From Bacteroidales bacterium (GTDB lineage: Bacteria; Bacteroidota; Bacteroidia; Bacteroidales; UBA932): DNA of 11,892 bases. The notes beneath the pieces were generated by a model. That model saw only the letters and a list, made by a program, of their open reading frames with translations. It had not been told where the DNA came from and did not search any database. Positions 1 through 6,159 of the stretch are shown piece by piece (positions within the stretch are counted from its first letter, which is position 1; the number at the start of each line of letters is the position of its first letter). The stretch spans positions 1 to 11,892 of the forward strand of contig JAFWPT010000220.1 of assembly GCA_017509375.1 (NCBI GenBank), written 5' to 3'. The position numbers and the translations under genes were made by a program.

Positions 1-1
1 A

Positions 2-727
2 GTCTTCAGCAAGAACGGCACGACCTGGACGGGAGACAAGTACTGGCCGCTCACGGGAGAACTCGATTTTCTTGCCTACAGTTGCCCATCACTTAATCCA
101 AATGCTTCTTATACTGGGACCAAGGTCACTGATGAGGTAACCCTGGCAATCAGCGACAACTCTTCAGTCCAAGAAGACATCCTGTTTGCCTACGCCGAGC
201 GTACAAACAAGATTTCCAGCGTATCCATGAATTTCAAGCATGCTCAGGCTATGATCAGTTTCAAGGCGAAAAGCAACTTGAACTACAATGCGGAAACCAA
301 TACCGGTATCACCATTACCAACATTACCTTGAACGGAGCAAAATACAGCGGCACCTGCGTAATGAAAAACGACGGCAACTGCGATTGGTCGTTGCTGGGC
401 AGCCAGGCAGACAAGCCCGTTCCCGGTTTCTCCCCCGTCAACCTTACGAGCTCTTACAGCGCCCAGCTCGGTACCGGCATCCTGGTTCCGGAGCAGGACT
501 GCACAAGTATCACAATCACTTATACACTCCACAACGGTAAACAAGGAAACAGCAATCTGGACAACGCCGGACTGGTGCATACAGTGAATTTGTCCTCCCC
601 TGACACATCCTGGGTCCAGGGAAAGAACTATTGTTACCAAATCAACATAACCCAAACGGGAATCTCCGTTAGTCCAAGCGTAACCGACTGGGTAACAGTG
701 AATCCCGATACGGTCAACATTTCATAA
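2..727 (+). CDS. Fimbrillin family (Mfa-like) surface protein, 5'-truncated by window edge
   Basis: The reading frame is open from base 2 to the TAA at 725-727, so the beginning of the gene lies outside the window and the internal ATG at 227 is not the real start. The visible 241 residues contain blocks that recur in the next gene: DKYWPLTGELDFLAYS near the start, NFKHAQAMISF in the middle and TGILVPEQ followed by SITITYTLHNG towards the end. These are typical of the Bacteroidetes Mfa-like/fimbrillin family, beta-rich lipoproteins exported and assembled into fimbriae or cell-surface adhesins. The signal peptide and lipobox cannot be seen. The next gene starts two bases after the stop, so the two are almost certainly co-transcribed. 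This protein ends soon after the fimbrillin domain and has no BspA-type extension. Function is inferred from family resemblance only; the ligand is unknown. Confidence 0.8.
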   Translation, partial: VFSKNGTTWTGDKYWPLTGELDFLAYSCPSLNPNASYTGTKVTDEVTLAISDNSSVQEDILFAYAERTNKISSVSMNFKHAQAMISFKAKSNLNYNAETNTGITITNITLNGAKYSGTCVMKNDGNCDWSLLGSQADKPVPGFSPVNLTSSYSAQLGTGILVPEQDCTSITITYTLHNGKQGNSNLDNAGLVHTVNLSSPDTSWVQGKNYCYQINITQTGISVSPSVTDWVTVNPDTVNIS

Positions 728-729
728 CC

Positions 730-2832
730 ATGAAAACCGGATGCAGAATATTATTGTTATTGTCCTTAGCGGCAATCGCCTGCTCGCAGGAAAATGCATT
801 TGACTGCCCCGGGTTGATCTGCTTTCAACCAGGCGTCAGCGTCAGCCTTGAAACCAAGAGCGGAATGTCCGGAACCTCTTTCCCGACAGACAACGACATA
901 ATAGTTTCGGCAAAATACCGTCCCGACAGCGGTCCTGAATCTATATGGTTCGACAGGGTGACGTTTTCAAGTGACGCTGGAGTCTGGTCGGCAGACAAAT
1001 ACTGGCCCAAAAGCGGAAGTATGTCTTTTATGGCATACTCCGCTCCGGGCCTTGATTTTCCCAGCGAGCCTGAAGCCGGCGACGGATTGAATTACTGGGA
1101 CATGACACTCCCTTCCGATTACTCCAGCCGTCAGACCGACATTCTGTTTTCTGGATGCAGGGTCATGGTTACCCCGGCTTCCACCTCATCGCCTCTGCCC
1201 CTTACGTTCAAACACGCTATGGCTCAGCTTATCTTCGTCGCCGAAAGCAACTCCGCATGGGATGCCGTCAGAGGCAGAGGTATCGTAATCGACGAAATCT
1301 GCTTGAACAATGTATATATGGACGGAAATATCCGTTTGTACGACTCGGGATACGTAGAATACGACACAGCTTCTTCAAGCGGAGCTATTGAGCGGCTTGC
1401 CGTGCCCTGCTCCGGGGATTATCAGGTTCCCGGGATAAGCACCAGGGACGTTCAAGGGATAGGAGGCTACGGTTTGCTGGTACCACCCCAAGCCGGAACA
1501 AGCTTCACAGTCACTTACACCATTCGCGACGGTATTCTATCCAAGCAGAAAACCCTGGAGTATAATGTGTCGGAGCAGTGGGAGGCTAACGAAAAGTATG
1601 TTTACTCCCTGGCTTTCGACGGAGAAGCCCTTCTGCTGGAGTTGAAGCCCCGATACCTCAAAATCACATCGGCCGAGCCTAACATCCTTACAGTCACGCA
1701 GTACATGTACAATGCCCCGGACGCTCCTTATTTGGAGTATTCGCTTGATGGAGAGAACTGGCAACAGGTGCCTTTTGCAACTTATATCTACAGTCATTCC
1801 GGCAATTACGGGTGGAAGCCGAAGCTGAACTTCAGATACCAGAGCTTCAGCATCGACTACTTCCTCAGGAACAATTACATCAGTCCTACAGCACCCTATC
1901 TGCTGTATTTCGACTCCGTGATATACCTGAGGGGGGAGAATCCGAACGGGCTGGCATACATTGAAACCAACCAATCAGGTTACAAGACTGCTTATCTTAC
2001 CCAATTGTGGTTCAAGAATTACAACTGCGAAATCCAGATAGAAGGAGACCTGACTTCACTGCTCAGTTACACTCACATGATTACCGAGATACCGGATAAT
2101 CCGCTATGTTTCGCCCAACTTCTCGGCGGAGACACTGTCACATCTTTCCACAACATAACGAAAGTCCCTGATCTGGATGTTGATGTCATAAACAGTGTCG
2201 GCTGCTTGTACCAGGCATATCGGAACTTGAACCTCCAATCGGCACCCGAACTGCCTGCTCAAACGCTTGCCGAATCATGCTATGAAGAAACATTCAGCGG
2301 CTGCAGGACACTGACGGTAGCGCCCGAACTGCCTGCCATGAACCTGGCCAATCGCTGCTACTTCAATATGTTCAAAAACTCAAGTGTAGCCACGCCGCCT
2401 CTAATACTTCCCGCAAGCATACTAAGGCCTGGATGCTATAACGGAATGTTCGCCGGAAGCCAGGTTACCATCACTCCTGAACTGCCGGCGTCTGAAGCAG
2501 CTGAAGGATGCTATTCCAGCATGTTTGAGAACTGTATCTATCTTCTGGAGACCAGGAATATTGCCATGCAGACCTACGGATCCGGAAAATCCAATCAAAG
2601 AATGTTTTACGGATGCAACAGCCTATATTCCGTACGAGCGTACACTGTCCCAGAAAAAGGGACAATCATGGGCAACGAAATGGAATGGATGGAAGGCGTC
2701 CCGGAACGGGGAACATACATACTCACCTCCCCCGCAGCCCCGAGCGCAAGCTACATAAGCGAAAGACGGAACTCCTCCGGAATCCCGGAAACATGGACCG
2801 TAATCCACGAAGCTTCCGGTCAAAGATACTAA
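730..2832 (+). CDS. Fimbrillin-family lipoprotein with BspA-like C-terminal repeats
   Basis: A 700-residue predicted surface lipoprotein. Residues 1-17 form a signal peptide (basic start, LLLLLSLAAIA) with Cys18 as the likely lipidated residue; the lipobox AIAC is slightly atypical. Residues about 35-300 repeat the fimbrillin-domain landmarks of the upstream gene: DKYWPKSG at 89-96, TFKHAMAQLIF at 159-169 and GLLVPPQ at 248-254. From about residue 305 the protein changes character. Around 505-605 lie four units of about 26 residues with the pattern PELPA...CY..MF, as in BspA/TpA-type leucine-rich surface proteins, followed by a closing segment (EWMEGVP...GIPETWTVI) common at the end of such Bacteroidetes proteins. 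The fusion suggests a fimbrial tip or accessory adhesin, with the repeats as a binding surface; that role is inference. The gene is the last of the operon, and the next transcription unit is a tRNA. Confidence 0.82.
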   Translation: MKTGCRILLLLSLAAIACSQENAFDCPGLICFQPGVSVSLETKSGMSGTSFPTDNDIIVSAKYRPDSGPESIWFDRVTFSSDAGVWSADKYWPKSGSMSFMAYSAPGLDFPSEPEAGDGLNYWDMTLPSDYSSRQTDILFSGCRVMVTPASTSSPLPLTFKHAMAQLIFVAESNSAWDAVRGRGIVIDEICLNNVYMDGNIRLYDSGYVEYDTASSSGAIERLAVPCSGDYQVPGISTRDVQGIGGYGLLVPPQAGTSFTVTYTIRDGILSKQKTLEYNVSEQWEANEKYVYSLAFDGEALLLELKPRYLKITSAEPNILTVTQYMYNAPDAPYLEYSLDGENWQQVPFATYIYSHSGNYGWKPKLNFRYQSFSIDYFLRNNYISPTAPYLLYFDSVIYLRGENPNGLAYIETNQSGYKTAYLTQLWFKNYNCEIQIEGDLTSLLSYTHMITEIPDNPLCFAQLLGGDTVTSFHNITKVPDLDVDVINSVGCLYQAYRNLNLQSAPELPAQTLAESCYEETFSGCRTLTVAPELPAMNLANRCYFNMFKNSSVATPPLILPASILRPGCYNGMFAGSQVTITPELPASEAAEGCYSSMFENCIYLLETRNIAMQTYGSGKSNQRMFYGCNSLYSVRAYTVPEKGTIMGNEMEWMEGVPERGTYILTSPAAPSASYISERRNSSGIPETWTVIHEASGQRY

Positions 2833-2849
2833 ATTGAAAAAAAAAACAC

Positions 2850-2893
2850 GGACTGCAGTTGCATTTTCAAAAAAAGTGTTATCTTTGCAGTCC
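2850..2893 (+). repeat. Perfect 8-bp inverted repeat around the tRNA promoter
   Basis: GGACTGCA at 2850-2857 is the exact reverse complement of TGCAGTCC at 2886-2893, with 28 bases between. The right arm overlaps the last two bases of the -7 element of the tRNA promoter and the left arm abuts the presumed -33 element. It could be an operator or a weak terminator structure for the fimbrillin operon; no T-run follows the right arm. It may also be chance. Confidence 0.35.
2858..2887 (+). promoter_or_regulatory. Bacteroides-type promoter of the tRNA-Ala gene
   Basis: TATCTTTG at 2880-2887 fits the Bacteroidetes -7 consensus TAnnTTTG exactly. GTTG at 2858-2861 is a near match to the -33 TTTG, with an 18-bp spacer, slightly short. 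Transcription would begin within about ten bases of the tRNA 5' end at 2900. Confidence 0.6.
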
Positions 2894-2899
2894 ACAAAC

Positions 2900-2972
2900 G
2901 GGGTATTAGCTCAGTTGGTAGAGCGTTTGAATGGCATTCAAAAGGTCAGGAGTTCGATTCTCCTATGCTCCA
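2900..2972 (+). tRNA. tRNA-Ala (anticodon GGC)
   Basis: A complete 73-base cloverleaf can be folded: acceptor GGGGTAT with ATGCTCC (two G-U pairs), D-stem GCTC/GAGC, anticodon stem TTTGA/TCAAA around the loop ATGGCAT (anticodon GGC at 2933-2935, reading alanine GCC/GCU codons), and T-stem AGGAG/CTCCT with loop TTCGATT. The discriminator base is A2972. The CCA end is not encoded in full. The integrase gene begins about 160 bases downstream on the same strand, so the 3' part of this tRNA is the probable attachment site of the element. Confidence 0.97.
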
Positions 2973-3004
2973 CAAGGTTAATCGCTTGATTATCAACACG
3001 TTAC

Positions 3005-3038
3005 AAGGTCTCTAAGCAACAAAACTTAGAGACTTTTT
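3005..3038 (+). terminator. Rho-independent terminator after tRNA-Ala
   Basis: GTCTCTAAG (3008-3016) and CTTAGAGAC (3025-3033) form a perfect 9-bp stem around an A-rich 8-base loop, followed by five T residues (3034-3038). The stem can extend with A-U and G-U pairs into the T-run. It lies 35 bases after the tRNA and should separate tRNA transcription from the integrase gene. Confidence 0.88.
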
Positions 3039-3088
3039 CGTTTGTTTAGGGCAAAAGTCATCGCTTTCTGAGGGCGCTTTACGGCCAG

Positions 3089-3110
3089 TGTTGTACAAAT
3101 GTTGTACAAA
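3089..3110. repeat. Two tandem 11-bp repeats TGTTGTACAAA upstream of the integrase
   Basis: TGTTGTACAAA occurs at 3089-3099 and again immediately at 3100-3110. Each copy contains the perfect palindrome TTGTACAA. The pair lies between the tRNA terminator and the integrase ATG. Such short repeats beside the attachment site could be arm-type integrase sites, excisionase sites or an operator for the integrase gene; the sequence alone does not decide which. Confidence 0.6.
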
Positions 3111-3135
3111 ATGTTTAACCGTAAATGCGCTGATT

Positions 3136-4482
3136 ATGAATGCATTGGACAACGTGACCGTCTCCTTCGTGATTCGGGAGAGCTGGTGGAAGCAAAATGG
3201 GACCACTTTTGGCCGCCTGAGAATCACTTTCAAACGGGATAGCCGCTTCATCAAGACGAATATCCTCCTGCACCGGGAAGATATCGGCAAAACCGGCAAA
3301 ATCAAGAACCAGGACATACGTTGCAAGTCGGAAGATCTGGTCAGGGCCACTGAGAAGACACTTGCCAAACTGGATACCTATTCTCTGCAGAACTTGACTA
3401 TCGACCAGATTGTAGCCTTCCTCCAGAGAAGTGCAAGTTCCGATGAGGATGGTCAATTCATGCTGGACTTCTTCTCTTTCGCCGAGGAAGTTATAGGCTC
3501 TAAGACCGGCCAGTCACAAAAGACTTACAGAACCGCTCTCAATGCCTTCAAAGCCTTTGTCGGCAAGGATACGATGGACATATCCGAACTTACATCCTCC
3601 CTAATGCGTTCATGGGAGGCCGCTTTGGTATCCAAGCATGGTAAGGGCGCAAGAGCCATAAGCGCCTATACCGCCTGCATCGCTTTCATTCACGGACAGG
3701 CCAGGCTGAAATACAATGACGAAGAGTTCGGTAACATACGTATCCGCAATCCCTTCCAGTTCTACAAACCACCGCGTCAGAAACCCTCACGGCATCGCAA
3801 TGTAGACACAGCCATCATCCAGAAGATGATTGATATGCGCAAATCGCTAACCGGAAGAGAGCGTATGGGCGTTGATGTGTTCCTCATCAGTTTTGCCCTG
3901 ATGGGCATGAACAGCCCGGACATTTTCGACTGCGCTGCCCCGCAGAATGGCATCTTGCACTACTGCAGGACCAAAACCCGGGACCGTCGTGACGACAATG
4001 CAGAGATGTTCGTCAAGATGGATCCGCTGGTAATGGAGCTGTTCGAGGAATACAAAGGGACTGACGGGGTTCATGCTTTCAAGTTCCAAAGCCATTATTC
4101 TTCGTATCTGGTCTTCGGAACCAATGTGAATAAGGGCCTTGACAAATTCTGCAAGCGGGTGAAATACCCGGACAAGATCACTTTGTACTGGGCCAGGCAC
4201 AGTTGGGCGAGCATTGCTTATGAAGTGGGCGTAGAAAAAAGTTTGATTAACGACGGCCTTTGCCATGTAGACAGGGACATGAAGGTAACGGACATCTATA
4301 TCAATAAGGACTGGTCACTTCTATGGGAAGCAAATTCCAAAGTACTCAAATCCTTCAAGTGGGGCACGGAAGAGAAGACATCGCCTGCTGCAATGGAAAA
4401 GAAAAAGAGGATGACCTCTAAGCAAATCATCCTCTCCCGCCCTGCCTTCTCCGCCTCACGGCGTTTACAGAGCACAGCTTAA
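3136..4482 (+). CDS. Tyrosine recombinase (integrase) of the mobile element
   Basis: This 448-residue site-specific integrase most likely excises and inserts the element by cutting at a tRNA 3' end. The layout is the usual one for Bacteroidetes integrases: an N-terminal arm-binding region (about 1-85), a SAM-like core-binding domain (about 100-195, containing QKTYRTALNAFKAF) and a C-terminal catalytic domain. Visible catalytic positions are Lys280 (CRTKTR), Arg354 in LYWARHSWAS, His377 in LCHV and nucleophile Tyr388 in TDIYI. The first catalytic Arg is not seen: its place in the LMGMNSPDIF block is Asn259, and the His of the usual HxxR box is Tyr. The IntDOT family of Bacteroides conjugative transposons also lacks the first Arg, so activity need not be lost. 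The reading frame is open to a GTG at 3088, but that start would translate the TGTTGTACAAA repeats; ATG 3136 is preferred. The gene converges with the small gene at 4521. Confidence 0.9.
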   Translation: MNALDNVTVSFVIRESWWKQNGTTFGRLRITFKRDSRFIKTNILLHREDIGKTGKIKNQDIRCKSEDLVRATEKTLAKLDTYSLQNLTIDQIVAFLQRSASSDEDGQFMLDFFSFAEEVIGSKTGQSQKTYRTALNAFKAFVGKDTMDISELTSSLMRSWEAALVSKHGKGARAISAYTACIAFIHGQARLKYNDEEFGNIRIRNPFQFYKPPRQKPSRHRNVDTAIIQKMIDMRKSLTGRERMGVDVFLISFALMGMNSPDIFDCAAPQNGILHYCRTKTRDRRDDNAEMFVKMDPLVMELFEEYKGTDGVHAFKFQSHYSSYLVFGTNVNKGLDKFCKRVKYPDKITLYWARHSWASIAYEVGVEKSLINDGLCHVDRDMKVTDIYINKDWSLLWEANSKVLKSFKWGTEEKTSPAAMEKKKRMTSKQIILSRPAFSASRRLQSTA

Positions 4483-4520
4483 CTCTTGTTTAGGACGCAA
4501 GACACCACAACTTGCAGCGC

Positions 4521-4802
4521 TTACGGTTTTTCTATCTTTCTGAATATCAGTTTGGCGTTCTCGCGTTCGGCTTGACGGAGACAATCCAGTTGATGGCGGC
4601 TGTAGACATTACGGCCGCCTATCTTTGCATATTTGGCAAGCCCGAGACTCTTCATCTTCCTGATCCATTTGTCCCCATAGGCTTCTTTGGCCTGCCGCTC
4701 GGAGATATCATCTTCGTGCGGAGATGTCTTGCGGATGATTGCGTCCGCAATCAGGTTGGAACAAAGCTCCAGCTCATTCATAATAGTTTTCACACTCTCC
4801 AT
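4521..4802 (-). CDS. Small excisionase-like winged-helix DNA-binding protein (tentative)
   Basis: A 93-residue protein. Residues about 33-80 read like a MerR/excisionase-type winged helix: SERQAKEAYGDKWIRKMKSL as a helix-turn-helix, then a short wing around KIGGRNVYSRHQLDCLR, where the tyrosine-serine pair and the final helix are typical. The protein is basic at its C-terminus. It starts four bases after the stop of the primase-like gene, so the two form one transcript. It lies tail-to-tail with the integrase. By size, fold and position it could be the recombination directionality factor of the element, but a general regulator is equally possible. I do not recognise a named family. Confidence 0.6.
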   Translation of the reverse strand: MESVKTIMNELELCSNLIADAIIRKTSPHEDDISERQAKEAYGDKWIRKMKSLGLAKYAKIGGRNVYSRHQLDCLRQAERENAKLIFRKIEKP

Positions 4803-4806
4803 ATCT

Positions 4807-5709
4807 TCACATACTGGGGGTTAATGTCATATTGGCTGAGTAGCCCCGGGAGGCCTGCAGCATTTCATTTAGGTCTTTGTGAGCGCCATAGAGGTCGGAC
4901 ATGTCCAGGACCTCCTTCCCGTTCATCATGTCTCGGATACCTTGGTAGCAGCGCTCACCGGCGGGGTCGTTGTCCAGGAAACAGGTGGCGCAGTCATGCT
5001 GCCGGATATAGTCGGCGGCACGCTGGAGGTTGTTGGTGGAGTTCAGGATGACCACGTCGCAGGTAGGAAGCTCGCTGGACTGCATCACCCTCCAGCTGAG
5101 GAAATCGAACATCCCTTCAAAGACGGCCACCTTTGCGGTGGACGGCTTGGCGGTGAACTTCCCGTCTTTATTGATAGTGGTAACGTCTGCCTTGTTGGTG
5201 CCCTTGAATCCGTTAGGCCCTCGCAGGGCGTAAGCTCCGGAATTGTTGGGAATTCCCAACAGGGTGTAATGGAGATTCCTTGCAGGGTCGAAGATGATAA
5301 TTTCCTTGAGATAGCGCCGGGCCAGCTCCATGGGAATCTTCCGGGTCTCCAGGTACTGCAGGAGATATTTGCTGCGGATGTCCCTGACGGTCTGGATGAC
5401 GTTGGGGCTCTTCTTCTCCTCTACCAGCGGCTTTACAGTCGCCCTCACGCTGTCAGGCATCAGCTTCCCGAGGAAACGGTACGCCTCCTGCTGGGAGCAG
5501 CGCTTGGCCATCATCACCAGTTCCACGATGGTGCCGCCCCGGGTAATGCCGAAGTCGTACCAGACGTTCTTTGCCGTATTCACGTGCAGTGAGGCCTTTG
5601 ATTCCTCCCGCATGGGAGAAGTCCACATATCCTTCTCCTTCCCCCTCCGGGAGCCGAGAGCCTCCAGTACCGTCTCTATGGGAATGTTGTACAGCGTATT
5701 GTTGAACAT
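4807..5709 (-). CDS. Primase-like protein with Toprim domain
   Basis: A 300-residue protein related to the mobile-element primases of Bacteroidetes. Residues about 8-70 match the CHC2-type N-terminal region (WTSPMREESKASLHVN, then VWYDFGITRGGTIVELVM), but the zinc-binding Cys/His residues of true DnaG are absent. Residues about 192-260 form a Toprim domain: AVFEGMFDFLS with Glu198, VVILNSTNN, and FLDNDPAGERCYQ with Asp247 and Asp249 for metal binding. No helicase domain is present. The protein may lay primers for complementary-strand synthesis after transfer, or for replication of the excised circle; both are inference. It is the first gene of a two-gene operon and is divergent from the HTH gene, with whose promoter its own overlaps. 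Confidence 0.82.
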   Translation of the reverse strand: MFNNTLYNIPIETVLEALGSRRGKEKDMWTSPMREESKASLHVNTAKNVWYDFGITRGGTIVELVMMAKRCSQQEAYRFLGKLMPDSVRATVKPLVEEKKSPNVIQTVRDIRSKYLLQYLETRKIPMELARRYLKEIIIFDPARNLHYTLLGIPNNSGAYALRGPNGFKGTNKADVTTINKDGKFTAKPSTAKVAVFEGMFDFLSWRVMQSSELPTCDVVILNSTNNLQRAADYIRQHDCATCFLDNDPAGERCYQGIRDMMNGKEVLDMSDLYGAHKDLNEMLQASRGYSANMTLTPSM

Positions 5710-5729
5710 GCCTGTAATTTTTTTACTTT

Positions 5730-5764
5730 TTTGCTTGCAGAATCAAAGATTCTCCTTACATTTG
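5730..5764 (+). promoter_or_regulatory. Possible promoter for the small HTH gene
   Basis: TACATTTG at 5757-5764 is an exact TAnnTTTG match pointing towards the HTH gene. The nearest TTTG is at 5730-5733, giving a 23-bp spacer, longer than usual. The -7 box overlaps inverted-repeat arms and lies inside the opposing promoter for the primase-like gene. Confidence 0.45.
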
Positions 5765-5774
5765 TCAAGTCAAA
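5744..5774 (-). promoter_or_regulatory. Probable promoter of the primase operon
   Basis: Read on the minus strand, TTTG (complement of 5771-5774) is followed after 19 bases by AATCTTTG (complement of 5744-5751), one base away from TAnnTTTG. The predicted transcript start is roughly 30 bases before the ATG at 5709. Confidence 0.5.
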
Positions 5775-5797
5775 TCTGACAACTTTGTCCTTTGACT
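5762..5797. promoter_or_regulatory. Candidate operator: two inverted repeats between divergent genes
   Basis: TTGTCA (5762-5767) pairs with TGACAA (5777-5782), and AGTCAAA (5768-5774) pairs with TTTGACT (5791-5797), both perfectly. They are interleaved and cover the -33 element of the primase promoter and the edge of the -7 element of the HTH promoter. Autoregulation by the neighbouring HTH protein is the simplest reading, but is not shown. Confidence 0.4.
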
Positions 5798-5853
5798 GAC
5801 ATTGCAAAGGAAAAGGATACGTGTCGGATTTGCAAATTTGAAAAAGAAAAGTG

Positions 5854-6159
5854 ATGGAAAACGAAGTCAAGAATGCAGCAGTAAAATCTGCCGCAGAAGG
5901 CAGCCAGCCGCAGAATACGAGGGCCCGTATGCCCTTTTCTCCCGGAACGAAGAAGGGAGCCCGCCTGCGTCCCGTGTTTGACTACCTGATGGACGAAAAC
6001 GTCTCCCTCTCCGAGCTTGGCCGCCGCGTGGGCATCTCCCGCCAGAGCATGAGCACCCGCTTCGCTGTGGACGACTGCAAGGTCTCCGACATGGAGAAGA
6101 TGGCCGAGGCCCTGGGCTACGAGTTCGTCTGGTCCTTTAAGAAGAAGGCTCAGGTGTAG
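5854..6159 (+). CDS. Small helix-turn-helix (Cro/CI-type) regulator
   Basis: A 101-residue protein. After a flexible, basic N-terminus (to about residue 35) it has a Cro/CI-like helix-turn-helix: LRPVFDYLMDENVSLSELGRRV, then GISRQSMSTRF as recognition helix, then KVSDMEKMAEALGYEF as the closing helices. A GTG directly precedes the ATG in frame; I chose the ATG at 5854, which follows a purine-rich AAAAAGAAAAG. The gene is divergent from the primase-like gene. Its last 23 bases overlap, tail-to-tail, the 3' end of the coupling-protein gene. It probably represses its own promoter and the primase operon through the inverted repeats between them (inference). Confidence 0.75.
   Translation: MENEVKNAAVKSAAEGSQPQNTRARMPFSPGTKKGARLRPVFDYLMDENVSLSELGRRVGISRQSMSTRFAVDDCKVSDMEKMAEALGYEFVWSFKKKAQV

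Noticed and set aside
164..655. 163-codon minus-strand ORF
   Set aside because: Antisense shadow of the truncated fimbrillin gene, whose frame has clear family motifs throughout.
3088..3135. GTG start of the integrase giving 464 residues
   Set aside because: The extra codons consist of the TGTTGTACAAA repeats and give a Cys/Lys-rich leader unlike integrase N-termini.
4879..5592. 237-codon plus-strand ORF opposite the primase-like gene
   Set aside because: Antisense to a gene with an intact Toprim domain; no domain, ribosome site or promoter supports it.
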